Assembly: GCA_039090855.1 (NCBI GenBank)
Contig: CM077001.1
Span: forward strand, 121,353,922-121,417,921
Reading direction: 5' to 3'
Length of the DNA stretch: 64,000 nt
From: Macrothele yani
Lineage: Eukaryota; Arthropoda; Arachnida; Araneae; Macrothelidae
This document shows positions 11,607 through 22,918 of this stretch, piece by piece; position 1 is the stretch's first letter; the number at the start of each line of letters is the position of its first letter. Below the pieces are notes generated by a model. The model searched no databases, had not been told where the DNA came from, and was given only the letters and a program-made list of their open reading frames with translations. The translations under genes were made by a program, and so were the position numbers.

Positions 11607-12562
11607 TCGTACTGAAACATCGGCGCCCGTGCGAGACGGCATCCAGCCACAGTGAGGCGAGTGGGGATTCGCGGTGGGTGCAGGAGGGATGGACGGACCG
11701 ACATGAGCGATTGCCGCAGCTGCGGCACACCACCGAACGTGAAGACCGGCATGTTGTGCGGCGGGAATAGACGGATCGCACCGCCACATCACGAACGTTA
11801 GCACAGGAATTAGGGTGTGTTGCGCAACAACCTGTGTCAGCATGTACCGTTCGACGTCGTCTGCAGGAGCGGGAACTTGTCGCACGGCGCCCATTGATCC
11901 GATTACCATTGACGTTGCACCACCGGCGAGTGCGGCGGCAGCGTGCCGTTGAATGCCGCACCTGGACTACGGAATGGCACGACATTGTTTTCTCCGACGA
12001 ATCCTGTTTCTGCCTGCACCACCACTATGGTCGGATCCGCGTGTGGCGGCACCGTGGCGAGAGGCTGTATGACGCCTGAATTATGCATCGCCATACCGGT
12101 CTGTCGCCTGGCGTTATGGTTTGGGGTGCAATTGGATATGACACCCGCACCCCTCTGATACGCTTCGCCGGTACACTCAACAGCCACCGCTACATCTCCG
12201 ACGTTTTGGAGCCTGTAGTCCTCCCTTACCTGCAGGACCTGCCAGCGGCCACGTTTCAACAGGACAATGCGCGCCCGCACGTGGTACGCATCATGCAACA
12301 ATTCTTCACGGCGCACCAAGTGTCACTGCTGCCGTGGCCCGCCTGTTCTCCCCATATGTCGCCCATCGAATACGTCTGGTCGCTGATCGGCAACCGAGTG
12401 GCCCGGCAAGCACCACCCGCGGCTACGCCTGATGAACTGTGGCAACGTGTGGAATCAGTCTGGACCGACATACCCCAAGCCCACATCCAAAGCCCCTTTC
12501 GTTCGATGCCGCGGCGTGTAGCGGCCGTTATTGCCAGCCATGGAGGCCACACGAACTATTGA
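11607..12562 (+). pseudogene. Tc1 transposase (DD34E), N-terminus missing
   Basis: A single reading frame with two stops (TAG at 11768-11770, TGA at 12077-12079). Helix-turn-helix remnants TERED..VVRRE and SACTVRRRLQERELVARRP precede the catalytic blocks IVFSDESCF, FQQDNARPH and SPHMSPIEYVW. Aspartate-to-glutamate spacing is 34 residues. The C-terminus HGGHTNY is typical of the family. SPHM in place of the usual SPDL is a substitution beside the active site. The start of the protein is absent. Confidence 0.88.
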
Positions 12563-12697
12563 TGTCTGCGTGTTCCGCAAGTAGCACGTACCTGTAAGCT
12601 CAATCGTTTCATCTTTGTATCTGTTGTTATGTGTCCAGTAAATCTGGCTTTGCTATCTCGTGTCCTTCTTGGTGTTGGATTTTGGGTGGCCAGCAGT
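11607..12697 (+). mobile_element. Tc1-like element, 5'-truncated
   Basis: A right-end inverted repeat is visible (GTCCTTCTTGGTGTTGGATT then TTGGGTGGCCAGCAG before TATA, about 12660-12697). The matching left end is missing: the transposase frame starts abruptly at about 11607, inside repeat Y. A (TA)n run follows at 12698-12721. Confidence 0.75.
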
Positions 12698-12724
12698 TTA
12701 TATATATATATATATATATATTTC

Positions 12725-12946
12725 TTTTTTTTTTGATTGAGGGTTTAACGATCACCGTGAGCAACTCAGTGGGCTATAAGGAGTCACCCGTTCCTAATTT
12801 AGGGTCACTGGTTCAAGGGAAGGGAGAGAGAGCCAGTGCCGCAAGACAAACACAACATCCATGACTCACCGGGGATTCGAACCCGGACCCTTTCTTGGAC
12901 GAATAGTCATAAGCCATCGCTTAGACCACTGCGCCACCGGGTCAGC
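12725..12946 (-). mobile_element. SINE-A copy
   Basis: Minus-oriented, with poly-T at 12722-12734 and head ending GCGCCACCGGGTCAGCC on the plus strand. Slightly diverged, with small insertions near the B box. It follows a (TA)n microsatellite, so target duplications cannot be read. Confidence 0.9.
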
Positions 12947-13465
12947 CAATATTTTACACCACCCCATGGTGAAATCCATAGTGCATTACTGAATAAAAGC
13001 AAAACTATGACTTTTTTAAATATTCAATCACTTGTATGCATAGATTTCTTGAAATTTGTATTTGCGATATACGAACATAAGAAAATTTTTATATTCTATT
13101 TAAATGTTTTGTGCATATTAATGCATATATAAATAATGAAATTGTGATTACGTGTATACAATCAGTCAAAAAGTTTCAGCCTCCCTCAAAATTTATGGCT
13201 GCCCCTCCCCCCGAAAAAAACTCTCTGATTTAGCGCTAAGAGAAGGCGACAACGTTTTCCACGTAACGAGTATAATTTGACCCAAACTAAAATAAGTTCA
13301 AACAAAGGGCTAGGTCAAAGAACCGGGGTGGGGAACTGAATACTCGTATTTGAGTTCAACAACTAATTACATTGGAGTGAAAAAAAAACTAGAAATGGCG
13401 CTACCATTTCCATTGCATACCACCACACCCATGCGGTAAATGGTATCGTCAGCAAAAGACGTATA

Positions 13466-14665
13466 GACTGAAGTGCCAGAAAAACTGGTACACCAGTCTA
13501 ATACTTGGTAGGCCCCCACGGGAGCGCAGGACTGCAGAAATACGACGGGGCATGGACTCCACTGGCTTCTGGAAATATGCTTTAGGCAATGCACACCATA
13601 CTTCCTGCAGAGCGTTCCACAATTTGGGTGTATTCCGAATTCTCGGATTCCTGTGTTCGATAGCGCGTTGCATGGCATCCCAAATGTGTTCTATCACGTT
13701 CAGATCTGGGAACTTGGGTGGGAATGGCAACACCCCAAACTCAGGTGAATGCTCCTCTAACCATAATGTGGCGTCCCTGCACTTGTGTTGTCCTGTTGGA
13801 ACAGGCCCAACCCATCACCATGAAAGCAGGACACGAACGGGTGTTTCTCGTCAGAAAGGATGCGCACATAGCGTTGGCCGGTCACAAACGTTTGTAGACG
13901 TACCAGGGTCCCCAGTGAAGTCCAGCTACACGCACCCTATGCCATTCCTGACCCCCCACCAGCCGGTACAGTTCCCTGTTGACCGGCGGGATCCAAGGCT
14001 TCATGGGGTTTGCGCCACACACGAATCCTTCCATCTGCCCGATACAGTTGGAAACGCGACTCGTCAGACCAGGCTACTTGTTTCCAGTCATCAAGTGTCC
14101 AGTGGCGGTGTTGCCGTGCCCAAGCGAGGCGCATAGCTCTGTGTCGTGCACCCATCAAGAGGACTCGAGTTGGGCGTCGGCTCCTAAAGCCCATATCGTG
14201 CAGGGTACGTTGCACAGTCCGGACGCTGATGCTTGTTGAGGCTCCAGCATTGAATTCCGATTATACCTGCGAGAGTGATGCACGCCTATCGCGTGAAACG
14301 ATTCCTGACAGCCGACGGTGGTCACGTTCACCCAATGTCTTTTTACGGCCACACTGGTATCGTAGGTTGGAGGTTTTGCCGGAATTCGTTGTAGTCACGG
14401 TACAGCCCTTGCAATGGTCGTCCGTGAAAATCCGAACTTCGTTTCTACCTCCGAAATACTATGGCCCATCTTACGAGCGCCAACTATGATACCGCGTTGA
14501 AAATCGCTCAAATCGTTATTACTTGTCATTCTCATGCCGAATATAGCTCTGACAACTGGCAAGGATGTCTATCGCTTAATATACGCATTGGCGGACGCAA
14601 CCAAGTACGCGCATAGGCGACTTTGCTATGTATTTTGCATAAGCTGTTTTCCTAGCACTTCAGAG
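13466..14665 (-). mobile_element. Tc1-like element D1
   Basis: Ends carry inverted repeats with the core TGAAGTGC (13466 onward; CCTAGCACTTCAGAG ending 14665), each next to TA (13464-13465 and 14666-14667). Length is 1200 bp. It lies head to head with the related D2. Confidence 0.8.
13480..14530 (-). pseudogene. Tc1-like transposase, element D1, frameshifted
   Basis: Minus-strand remnants run from SDFQRGIIVGARKMGHSISE (about 14500, N-terminal helix-turn-helix) through SRRPTRVLLMGARHR and WTLDDWKQVAWSDESRFQLY (13937-14215). They continue to FPDLNVIEHIWDAMQRAIEH (13449-13733). Several frameshifts and stops separate these blocks, including the region that should hold the second catalytic aspartate (about 13740-13930). 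Dead copy. Confidence 0.83.
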
Positions 14666-14667
14666 TA

Positions 14668-15763
14668 TGTAGAAGCAGGCATCTCTGCAAGCTCAAGTAG
14701 TAACATTCGTGGTTCATATGACAGCTTATTAGGATTTAAGCGACTTCAAACATGGTATGATAGTCGACACCAAGGAGATGTGTCAATCAGTCTCGGAAAT
14801 TACCACGAAATTGGGATTCACCCGGTCAACAACTTCAAGGGATGCACAAACTCAGGAAAGACATCCAGAGTACGAGACCAGTGTGCCCATAGAAAAGACC
14901 TGGACAATCGTGGACAGCGGCGGATGGCACGTATCGTAACATTCACCCGGCGTGCATCATTGCCGCAAATCACAACGCAATTCAATGCTGGGGCTAATAG
15001 TAGCATCAGCGTTCGGACAGTGCAACGTTTTTTGTGTTCTATGGGATCCGGGAGCCGACGGCCAACCCGGGTGCCATTGCTGACCCGACAACACAAGCTG
15101 TGCACCTCGCTTGAGCTCGGGAACACCCCAATTTGGGTGCAGGATGGCTGAAAAGCCGTAGCCTGGTCCGATGAATCGCGGTACCAATTGTTTCAGACGA
15201 ATGGGCGACTCCGAAGTCCACGATGCAATAGATCCCGTATGGCTACAAGGGAGAGAGCAGGCCGGCGGTGGCTCTGTTATGGTGTGGGGTGTTTGCAGCT
15301 CGCACGCATCAGTACCCCTCATACGTCTAGAGACCGCTGTGACCGGTGGAGGTTACGTAACCATCCTTGGGGATCATTTGCACCCGTTCATTCCATGAAA
15401 CTACTCCGACGGGTGCAACCTCTTTCATCACGACAATGCGCCACCGCACACGGCTACAGTCGTCCGATTATGGCTGGAGTAACATTTTACGGAGTTTGGC
15501 ATCGGGATTTGGGCCCCTGGTCAGTCGGATTTAAACGAACACAGTTCTGATGCAGTTCAACATGCCACCAATGCCAGGAATCCTTCGCCGGCGAGTTTTA
15601 CAGAATTACCGGACGCTCTTCTAGGAAGCATGGTGTGCACTGTCTCCACAGTACTACAGAGAGCTAGTGGAGTCCATGTCCCGTCGCGTTGCTGCCATTA
15701 TCCGATCAAGAAGAGGATCAACTCGGTATTAGAGAGGTATCCAATTTTTTTGGCACTTCAGTG
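14668..15763 (+). mobile_element. Tc1-like element D2, 5'-truncated, head to head with D1
   Basis: The right end TTTGGCACTTCAGTG (to 15763, followed by TA) matches the D1 terminal repeat. No left terminal repeat is visible between D1 and the coding remnant, so the 5' end was lost where it meets D1. Confidence 0.7.
14700..15725 (+). pseudogene. Tc1-like transposase, element D2, degenerate
   Basis: Blocks homologous to D1 can be read in shifting frames: SVSEITTKLGFTRSTTSR (about 14785), ANSSISVRTVQRFLCSMGSG then SRRPTRVPLLTRQHK (about 14990-15100) and KAVAWSDESRYQLFQTNGR (about 15150-15210). A stop sits at 15149-15151 and frameshifts follow. The catalytic region beyond GSVMVWGVCSSHAS is scrambled. 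Not functional. Confidence 0.8.
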
Positions 15764-15839
15764 TACATTCATTCACGAATGCAGACTCAAGTTTTTCTTT
15801 GTTCGTATTTCCGTGCCTTTTGTTAATTAACTTCACTAA

Positions 15840-17010
15840 CAAATAATTTCTCTGGGCCGAAAGGTAAAATAAATAAATAAATATGAAATTCAAAACAGAA
15901 AAAGGGGAAGCGAAAATAAAACTGAACTTTCTAGAAATATTAATAGTTTCATTACTATGCTCCACATATTAAAAAAACCAACTGAACTTTTTTGAAGTAT
16001 TATTGGTATCATTACTATGCGCCACACATATATTTATGCTGGGTCTTTGATCCTGTAATTACTTAATAGTGTTTGACCTGAAGTTATGCAGCGGTCTGGG
16101 ATAGGATGTCTTTTTATTTTGTTTAACTGAATTGCATTTATTATTATACGTTTATTTTGGGGATGTGTATTGCTGTTTTGTGTTGTACTTTTTTTATGAA
16201 TTTCTCTTTTCATTATTTGTGACTTTATACTAATTGGCTATTGGTGTACTCCTTTTGGTTTTCTTGCATATATCAACGTTGTATTTGATATTGTGGTGTG
16301 ATTTATGATTAACTCTATTGCCTTGTCTTGTTGATTTCGGTTTGTTTATTGTTGAATGATTGTTTAATGTGTTGTACAGTTATTCTTGGGATGTGTATTT
16401 TCCGGTTGCATTGATTTGGTGTATATATATAGATGTCCTAACTAAATCTTTCATTATTTTTTTTATACTTTGCTTATCAGTGGTTATGTTGGTATGTGTT
16501 AAGATTACTACGTATTGTAACTGTACTGTCTATATGCCACCTAATTTTTAATTACAGTTGATTATCATCATGTATCCTTAACTTACCTCTACTATTACGA
16601 TGATTCGTGTCTCACTGTGATTTTCTGTGCACTGTGTTCTTGGCCAGTCACACACTTCTTGAGGATCGGGGGTTAGTCAGGCTTTTTCATTAAAGCCTTT
16701 TTTCCCCGCCTCCATGTCATCTACTTACAGTGCTATATGTAGATATAGATTATTCTTTTACATTTTTTAACATCTACTTTATAAATTTTGGTTTAATTGT
16801 GCAAGTTCTTTAATTGTAATTAATGGTATGTTTATTGTAATTGAGTTACAACATATACTAAGGATACATTACTGAAACTGTATTTTGTTTTATTTAACTA
16901 CTTAGCACAGATTTACTGTAATAATGTACTGTTGTGTTAAACTCTGTCATGTATCATATTGCTGTGGTGAATGGTAGAATATTCAATAAATTCAAATTTA
17001 AATTCAAAAA
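15840..17010. other. T/G-rich region, possible LINE 3' end
   Basis: Strongly T-rich on the plus strand with no long frames. It ends with AATAAATTCAAATTTAAATT at about 16984-17003, which resembles the short A-rich repeats ending some LINE elements. No coding evidence supports this; it remains a guess. Confidence 0.3.
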
Positions 17011-18225
17011 CAAATCGCATTATCAGAATTTGTTTGACGGTGGCTGAGTCGCAGGGTCACTATCGCTGGAGGGAAGATATCTTCCAACTATAGCGTTTAA
17101 AAAAGCTACTGATTTATCTCTCAATTTATTGTTCTGGTTCTGGATCCACGCAATGGCATCATGGAATTATTGATACCGAATATCGGTTCTTCTTTTCCAT
17201 CTTTAATCGCGCATTCTAATCGCGCATTCTCTGGTGCTCGGAGGTAGCTCTTCTTACTATAGTCAACAGCCAAAGCTCTCCTTTCCGGCACAAAAACTAA
17301 ATGCTCTCAAATTCTCCCCAATAAACACTTCTCCCGCACATGCATAGCAAAACCAGACCTACTGACCTGCTGACCGCAAAACAAAGAACAGGAAGAAGTT
17401 AAAAGCTCTCTCTCTCTCTCTCTCGAACAAAGATTTCTCTTTAGCACTATTAAACGTTCGCACGACAACTCTTCTTTATATGCGATTAAACACCTGGAAG
17501 TGTTTTAACAGCATCTTAGCGTTGCAAAGAGAAGAACAGCGTTTCATCCCTATGTGCAACTATAATTCCACCTCCGCCTCTCTTTCCCTCTCTGTTCCTT
17601 TTCCTTTGTTTTTTGGTAATTTTTAATACCCCCCCCCCGAAAAAATATTCTCTCTTTCTACCTTTCTACCCTTAACCGAATAACTATTCCGGTGTCCATG
17701 TGGCTGAGAATCATCGAAACAACTATTCCTGCTGATTCACCTCGAGAAGTTATTTCTTTTGAGTTATTCATCGTTCGTGCCGAATTATTTCAATGTTGCT
17801 TTCTTAAAAATTTGCAGAAAATAAGGTAAAGTATATTTATGCTTATAACAAAATACAGAAGCCATTTTCATAAACTCTCTGTAGTCTCCTGCCTGCTGCA
17901 TATGGCTATGATTCAAACTACATTAAACACCTTTCACATGCCTGTATAAAAGAGAAAATAAGTAAGTATAATCAGTGTTAATGCATTTTATAATATTTTT
18001 AACTACAATTATGGTCATTCCGTAACCTTTCTGGAAGTTTAATACATATTACTTGCATAGTTTTTCTGACTCTATGCTGTGACGTATACCTCTAATTTAA
18101 TCTTTCTTTTGAACTTCTGTTTTCTTATGTATATTCTTATGTATTTTCTTATGTATATTTGATTTTTCCTCATTAAACGTTTTCTCAATACGTTACTTTC
18201 ACGAAGAACTCTTTCATATTGGCAT
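17011..18225. other. no gene recognised; CT microsatellite
   Basis: Unassigned DNA with a (TC)n run at about 17405-17425 and a short tandem duplication ATCGCGCATTCT at 17206-17232. No coding motif seen. Confidence 0.5.
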
Positions 18226-18249
18226 CACAAACAAAATTTATAGTAAACA

Positions 18250-18870
18250 TTGAACGTACACTGTAAACAAAAATTCTGAAATTCACGGGCAAATTTCCGT
18301 GATTTCTTTCGTGAATTAACGAAGCATATTTCAGATGCCACTTTTTCCGTGAAATGGCGGAAAGAAATTTGAATTTCGCGAAGTTTTCGCACCACGGGAA
18401 AATTCTGAATTTTCAGAAACCCTTTTCGCAGTTTCTTTCTTACATTGACGGTAAATGACCGTTTTAGAGATGTGTTAACAGAAAATTCTGAATTTTCGGA
18501 AACCTTTCCGCAATTCCTTCCGTATATTAACGAAAAATCTCCTTTCCCGCTTTTCCCGTATCCGTATGACGATAAATCAGCGGTAGTAGAAACAATTCGT
18601 GAGAATACTTGAGGTTTGATTTACTTTTAGATTTCAATCGTCTGCCGAATTTTGAAGTTCCGTACCGAGATCGGATATTGTGGATAGCATATCGTATGGA
18701 TTTTGTTTATTGTAGCACAGGATATTTCTTCTCCTTTCCTCTATTTGGTGCACCAGCTGATATATACCCTGTTACTGTAAGAAACAGGGTACTTATTGTA
18801 CATATGATTATACGATGTCTGTGTATCAATCAGTCTTTGGGCTACTTAAGACAAAAACTATTTTAGCTAT
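18250..18870 (+). repeat. dispersed repeat X, left portion of locus 1
   Basis: Begins near TACACTGTAAACAAAAATTC and contains blocks such as GAATTTTCAGAAAC, TTGACGGTAAATGACCG, GTGTTAACAGAAAATTCTG and CAATTCGTGAGAATACTTGA. The same blocks recur at 37220-37440, 39754-40290 and 58180-58998. A terminus similar in inverse orientation (AATTCACACCATTT..TATAGTGTA) occurs at 24605-24630. Probably a DNA transposon family with short terminal repeats; no transposase seen. Confidence 0.65.
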
Positions 18871-19008
18871 CAAGAGTAAATTTTGTATTTAGTTTGTGTG
18901 TGTGTGTGTGAAAAAATACTATAAAAAATGTTCATTTCCCCAACAAGTTACCATCGTGCCATCGCAAGTTCAAAAACAACATAAGCCGTTTGAGCACGAG
19001 ATGAAATA

Positions 19009-20430
19009 CACTGGCGGAAAGTGAAAAAGAACATCAAGAAGGAATTGGCGAAAGATCATGAAATTTACATATGTTAATAAGGTCAAGTTAACGTAGGTGT
19101 GATTTTAATTTCGGGACCGACCGGTGAGCACTTACGCCACAGCACGGCATAATATGCAAATTATCGTCGGTGGTATTTAAGGAGTACGGCGAAGTGAATG
19201 TAATCAGTCGTCGGCGTACGGACACGTGCGAAGACCCTGAAGAAGCAGCAATGCCTGGACATGGAAGACGTGTACGATTTCAGCAGTTATCGGACTTTCA
19301 GCGAGGTCGTCTAGTCGGACTCCGCGAGGCCAGGTGGTCGTATTGCGTAGCGAATTGGACGGGAAGTATCGGTGGTGGTACGATGGTGGCGTAGATGGTC
19401 CGAGGAACATTCCCACACGAGAAGACGTGGAACCGGGAGTCACAGACGGACTGATGAGTGGACCGATCGACGCATAAGAAGAGTGGCGTTGTTAAGCAGA
19501 ACATCCGCTGCGACACAAATCTGAGCTGCCGTTGCACCTGAGGTGACTGTGCGAACAATCCGCAACCGTCTACTGGATGCAGGACTACGTGCACGTGTGC
19601 CTTTGGCATGTGTACCTCTGACTCCAGCCCACCGTCAGGAACGGCTGCAGTGGTGTTGCCAACGTCTGCACTGCAGAACGCAATGGCGATCTGTCGTGTT
19701 CAGCGATGAAAGCAGATTCTGCTTGGGAGCCTCCGATGGCCGTATGGTGTTCGCAGACGCAATGGGGAATGTCTCCACCCTTCTTGCATCCACCAGCGAC
19801 ACACAGGGCCTACACCTGGTCTCCTGGTGTGGGGAGCGATCAGCTATCACTCCCGTACACAACTAGTGTTTGTACCGGGTACGTTAAACAGCACGTCCTA
19901 CATCAACAACATCATTCAGCCCGTTGTTGTGCCATTTGTAAGGTCGGTTCATCGTGGTGTTTTCCAGCAATACAACGCACGCCCACACACGGCACGTGCA
20001 ACGCAAGATGCACTTCAGCGTGTGAAACAACTTCCATGGCCTGCACGTTCACCGGATTTGTCCCCCATTGAGCACGTGTGGGATTTTTTGGGACAACGAC
20101 TTATCCGGTCTCCACGGCCAGCCACGACCATCCCCGATTTACGCGTCCAGGTTGAGGATGCTTGGAATTCAATACCCCAAACTTACATCCAACATCTGTA
20201 CGACAGACTCCATGCCAGAATTGCACAGTGTGACGCAGTTCATGGCGGTTCAACCTCGTACTAACCATGTTACATGGAAATGTTATTTTTCAGTTTACCA
20301 GCAAATACAGCTGAGTTTTGCCATAATGATTTTGATCACGTTATCTTCTGTATTCCGTTATTATTCTGTATAAATTTCGTTGGTATCAGACGTCTCCTTC
20401 TTGGTGTTCTTTTTACACTTTCCGCCAGTG
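19009..20430 (+). mobile_element. Tc1 family E, copy 1, full length
   Basis: Inverted terminal repeats CACTGGCGGAAAGTG at 19009 and its complement ending 20430, extended by AACA.CAAGAAGGA. TA lies on both sides (19007-19008, 20431-20432). Length is 1422 bp. A second copy enters the window end at 63578 in the opposite orientation. Confidence 0.94.
19251..20264 (+). pseudogene. Tc1 transposase with second catalytic Asp replaced by Tyr
   Basis: Starts MPGHGRRVRFQQLSDFQRGR and shows helix-turn-helix remnants, then RNRLLDAGLRARVP, VVFSDESRFCL, a frameshift between about 19750 and 19830, and VFQQYNARPHTAR and SPDLSPIEHVWDFLG. The catalytic triad should be D-D-E. Codon 19971-19973 is TAC (Tyr) in FQQYNARPH, where the family has FQQDNARPH. 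The second-to-third spacing is 32 residues, two shorter than standard. Inactive on two counts. Confidence 0.9.
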
Positions 20431-20480
20431 TATTTTATTGAGCTCTAAAACCACATGAGAAATAAAAGTGACACTAAAAC

Positions 20481-20523
20481 CCACGAAATCTTTCGGAACT
20501 CAAAGAGTTCCTTCTTCAGATGG
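20481..20523 (-). ncRNA. hammerhead-ribozyme-like motif 1
   Basis: On the minus strand: CCAT, then CTGAAGA, one extra A, a 6-bp stem GGAACT/AGTTCC, GAAA, a four-base stem III loop GATT, UC, then GTGG pairing back to CCAT. This matches the order CUGANGA - stem II - GAAA - short stem III - UH - stem I of a minimal type I hammerhead. The extra base before stem II departs from the textbook fold, so activity is uncertain. Confidence 0.55.
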
Positions 20524-20633
20524 CGGAAGTCACAAACGCATTCAATCTATACATCACAAACACATATAATCTATCGTGTTGTACAATCAACAATATAATA
20601 TATCGTGTTTGTGATGCAGCTGCAGTACTTCCG

Positions 20634-20676
20634 CCATCTGAAGAAGGAACTCTTGGAGTTCCGAAAGATCTCGTGT
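20634..20676 (+). ncRNA. hammerhead-ribozyme-like motif 2
   Basis: Plus-strand counterpart of motif 1: CCAT, CTGAAGA, A, GGAACT..AGTTCC, GAAA, GATC, UC, GTGT. Stem II is a perfect 6-bp helix and stem III is a single G-C pair closing two bases. Confidence 0.55.
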
Positions 20677-20685
20677 GTTTTAGTG

Positions 20686-20932
20686 TCACTTTTATTTACG
20701 CTTTCCAATTGTAGATTGAAGAAGCGTATATGCTCCAGCTATTTCCGTCCGTCCGTCCGTCCGTCTGTCCATCTGTCGACACGATAACTCACGTAAAAAT
20801 GGTTCGATTTCGATGATATTTTTAGTATGTGGTAGGGGACCACCTGGATAGGAACCCTATTGAGAATGGGACAAATAGGGTCAAAGGTCACGACATAGGA
20901 TTGGGATCCATTCCATCGCCTTTATTCCATAC
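20686..20932 (+). repeat. minisatellite-bearing element Z, left fragment
   Basis: TTTACGCTTTCCAATTGTAG and a CCGT microsatellite (20744-20765) lead into one unit of the 146-bp repeat (CACGATAACTCACGTAAAAA..GGTCACGACATAGGA..TTCCATCGCC). The same border and repeat occur inverted at 56925-57690. It is cut at 20932 by Tc1 A2. Confidence 0.8.
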
Positions 20933-20934
20933 TA

Positions 20935-22474
20935 CACTGCCGGACAATTGCTAAGGACGGATGACAATAGCAACGATAGCAACCATAAAATGGAAGGCAG
21001 GAAAATGTGGAAATTAGCATAAGTGCGGGATACATTAAGACGTGTTGTGTGTATACAAATTTTGGATTGCCGAACTTGTTCGTGACGTCATAGCGCTGAT
21101 AAGAGGTATAAAGGATTTGACGCGTATTGACCGTTGTTGTTCAAACGCAAAGTTGAAAGGGAAAGAATCAATTGACGAACTTGCAATTTTCAGTATGTCT
21201 TCCCGACATCACCTAGATGATTTTACGCGTGGCCGTATTATTGGCAAGACTGAAGAAGGGCGAAAAATAACAGATGTTGCCAGGGAGTTCGACGTCAGCC
21301 ACAGTGTTGTTTCAAGGCTTTGGAAATCATTTCAAACAAATGGAGAGTGTAGCAAACGTCACGGGGGAGGTCGTGTTTGCAGTACGACACCTGCAGAAGA
21401 TCGGTACATAGTGCTATCAACAAAAGACACCGGCGCAGCACAGCTAGTGAGGTAGCAAATCAGTTTATGGCTGCTACTGGCAAGCGGATCTCCCGAAAAA
21501 CTGTCGCCAGACGTTTGCATGAAGGAGGACTATACGCCCGCCGTCCTGTTGTGTGCATCCCATTGTCCAGACGTCACCGTACCGCCCGTTTGCAATGGTG
21601 ACATCAACATCGCAATTGGTCTGATAACGACTGGTCTGCTGTCCTCTTCTCAGATGAGAGTAGATACAGTCTATCGTCTGATTGTCGACGACAACTGATC
21701 TGGCGTGATAGTGGTACTGCATATTGTCCAGCAAACATACAGGAAAGGGACCGATATCCGACATGTAGTGTCATGGTATGGGCTGGCATCATGATCAATG
21801 GCCGTACGTCCCTCTATGTGCTTCCAACTGGGACTATGACTGGCCAACGATACATTAATGATGTTCTGCTACCTCATGTTCGCATGTTCCGTGGTGCTGT
21901 CGGTGATAGATTCATTTTCATGAACGACAACGCAACATGTCATCGAACAGTCGCTGTCCAGGAGTGTCTTGAGAGCGAGGATATTCAACGCCTCTTATGG
22001 CCAGTACGTTCTCCAGATCTGAATCCCATTGAAAATGTGTGGGATGCTTTTGGGAGGAGTCTTGCTGGTCGCCAATGCCCTCCAATAAACAAGGACACCC
22101 TCATCCGTGCACTGACAGAGGAATGGGATAAATTACCCCAACAGCTGCTTGATAATGTTGTGCAAAGCATGACACGAGGTGTGGAATCTCGCATCGCCCT
22201 CCATGGTGGCCATATCCCGTATTGACATCTTACGCCGGAACGCCTGCGGACGGTAATTGCATTTTTTTCACGTTTACGTATTCTGCACAAAATGGTCTGT
22301 TTGTCCCTTGAACACGTTCCAAAGCCTTCTGGATTTCAGAGCACAATAAACTGTCTTTCTTGTAATGTCCTGGCATATTGACATTATTTTATTTCACTTG
22401 GCATCCAACCACACTTACTTTTTTATGCGCTATATAGCCGTTTATGATCCGTCCTTAGCAATTGTCCAGCAGTG
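20935..22474 (+). mobile_element. Tc1 family A, copy 2, full length
   Basis: Ends identical in design to copy 1, with TA at 20933-20934 and 22475-22476; length 1540 bp. The right TA abuts the TTAA of the next element. Confidence 0.95.
21195..22225 (+). pseudogene. Tc1 transposase (DD34E), one frameshift and one stop
   Basis: Same protein as copy 1 (start MSSRHHLDDFTRGRII). One A is missing near 21425 relative to copy 1, shifting the frame, and TGA at 21599-21601 replaces TGC. The Trp codon lost in copy 1 is intact here. Downstream the catalytic blocks LFSDESRYSL, FMNDNATCHRT and SPDLNPIENVWDAFGR are readable. FMND replaces FMDD just before the catalytic DN. Confidence 0.93.
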
Positions 22475-22480
22475 TATTAA

Positions 22481-22918
22481 GGTGGACGTCAGGTAATTTT
22501 GCTTTTTATATTTCCAATGGGAAAACTTTTGTACACATTTCCTTCACAATTAGTGCGTTCCCAAGGATGGAAATTTTAACATCGATTAAAATAACTTCAT
22601 AGCATAACTTGGAATACTTAACATTTTCTAAAACATAACCATAATTATATAAAAAAACAATAACGTTTCCTTTGGTGGTGTTGAAACCAGAAAAAAGAAT
22701 GCGTGAACTGTACTTTGATGACGTCAGTAGACAAATAAATGTTGGATTGCATAATTATGGTTATGTTTCAGAAAATATTAAGTATTCCAAGTTATAAAAT
22801 GAAGCTATTTTAATCGATGTTCAAATTTTCATCTTTGGGAACGCATTAATTGTGAAGAAAATGTGTACAGAAGTTTTTCCATTGGAAGTATAGGAAGCAA
22901 AATTACTTGACGTCCACC
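22481..22918. mobile_element. long-inverted-repeat miniature element flanked by TTAA
   Basis: Two arms of about 175 bp (22481-22655 and 22745-22918) are roughly 88% identical inverted copies, starting GGTGGACGTCA. The spacer is about 90 bp. TTAA stands at 22477-22480 and 22919-22922, the target duplication of piggyBac-type elements. No coding capacity: a non-autonomous or foldback element. Confidence 0.88.

Larger units (their letters stand above)
11194..13225 (+). mobile_element. repeat Y, copy 1, interrupted by a Tc1 remnant and a SINE
   Basis: The left part (11194-11607) and right part (12947-13225) match 40992-41420 and about 41880-42160 in the same orientation. Both copies start near ATGTATTCA.GCATC and end in an A-rich run after a C-rich patch, which suggests a polyadenylated retro-element, perhaps a LINE tail. 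Here the middle is occupied by a Tc1 remnant and SINE-A. No reverse transcriptase was recognised. Confidence 0.65.
20448..20694. repeat. imperfect inverted repeat carrying a hammerhead-like motif in each arm
   Basis: The left arm (from GTGACACTAAAACCCACGAA, about 20468) and the right arm (ending TTTTAGTGTCACTTTTATTT, about 20694) are reverse complements. They meet around a centre of AT-rich repeats near 20580-20610. Both arms hold the ribozyme-like core described separately. The layout suits two retro-element ends joined head to head. Confidence 0.8.

Noticed and set aside
13552..14489. Long plus-strand frames of 194 and 159 codons
   Set aside because: They are antisense shadows of the D1 transposase, whose DESRF and PDLN..IEH blocks lie on the minus strand.
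18892..18911. GT microsatellite as a regulatory Z-DNA site
   Set aside because: Short simple repeat with no associated gene; nothing supports a function.
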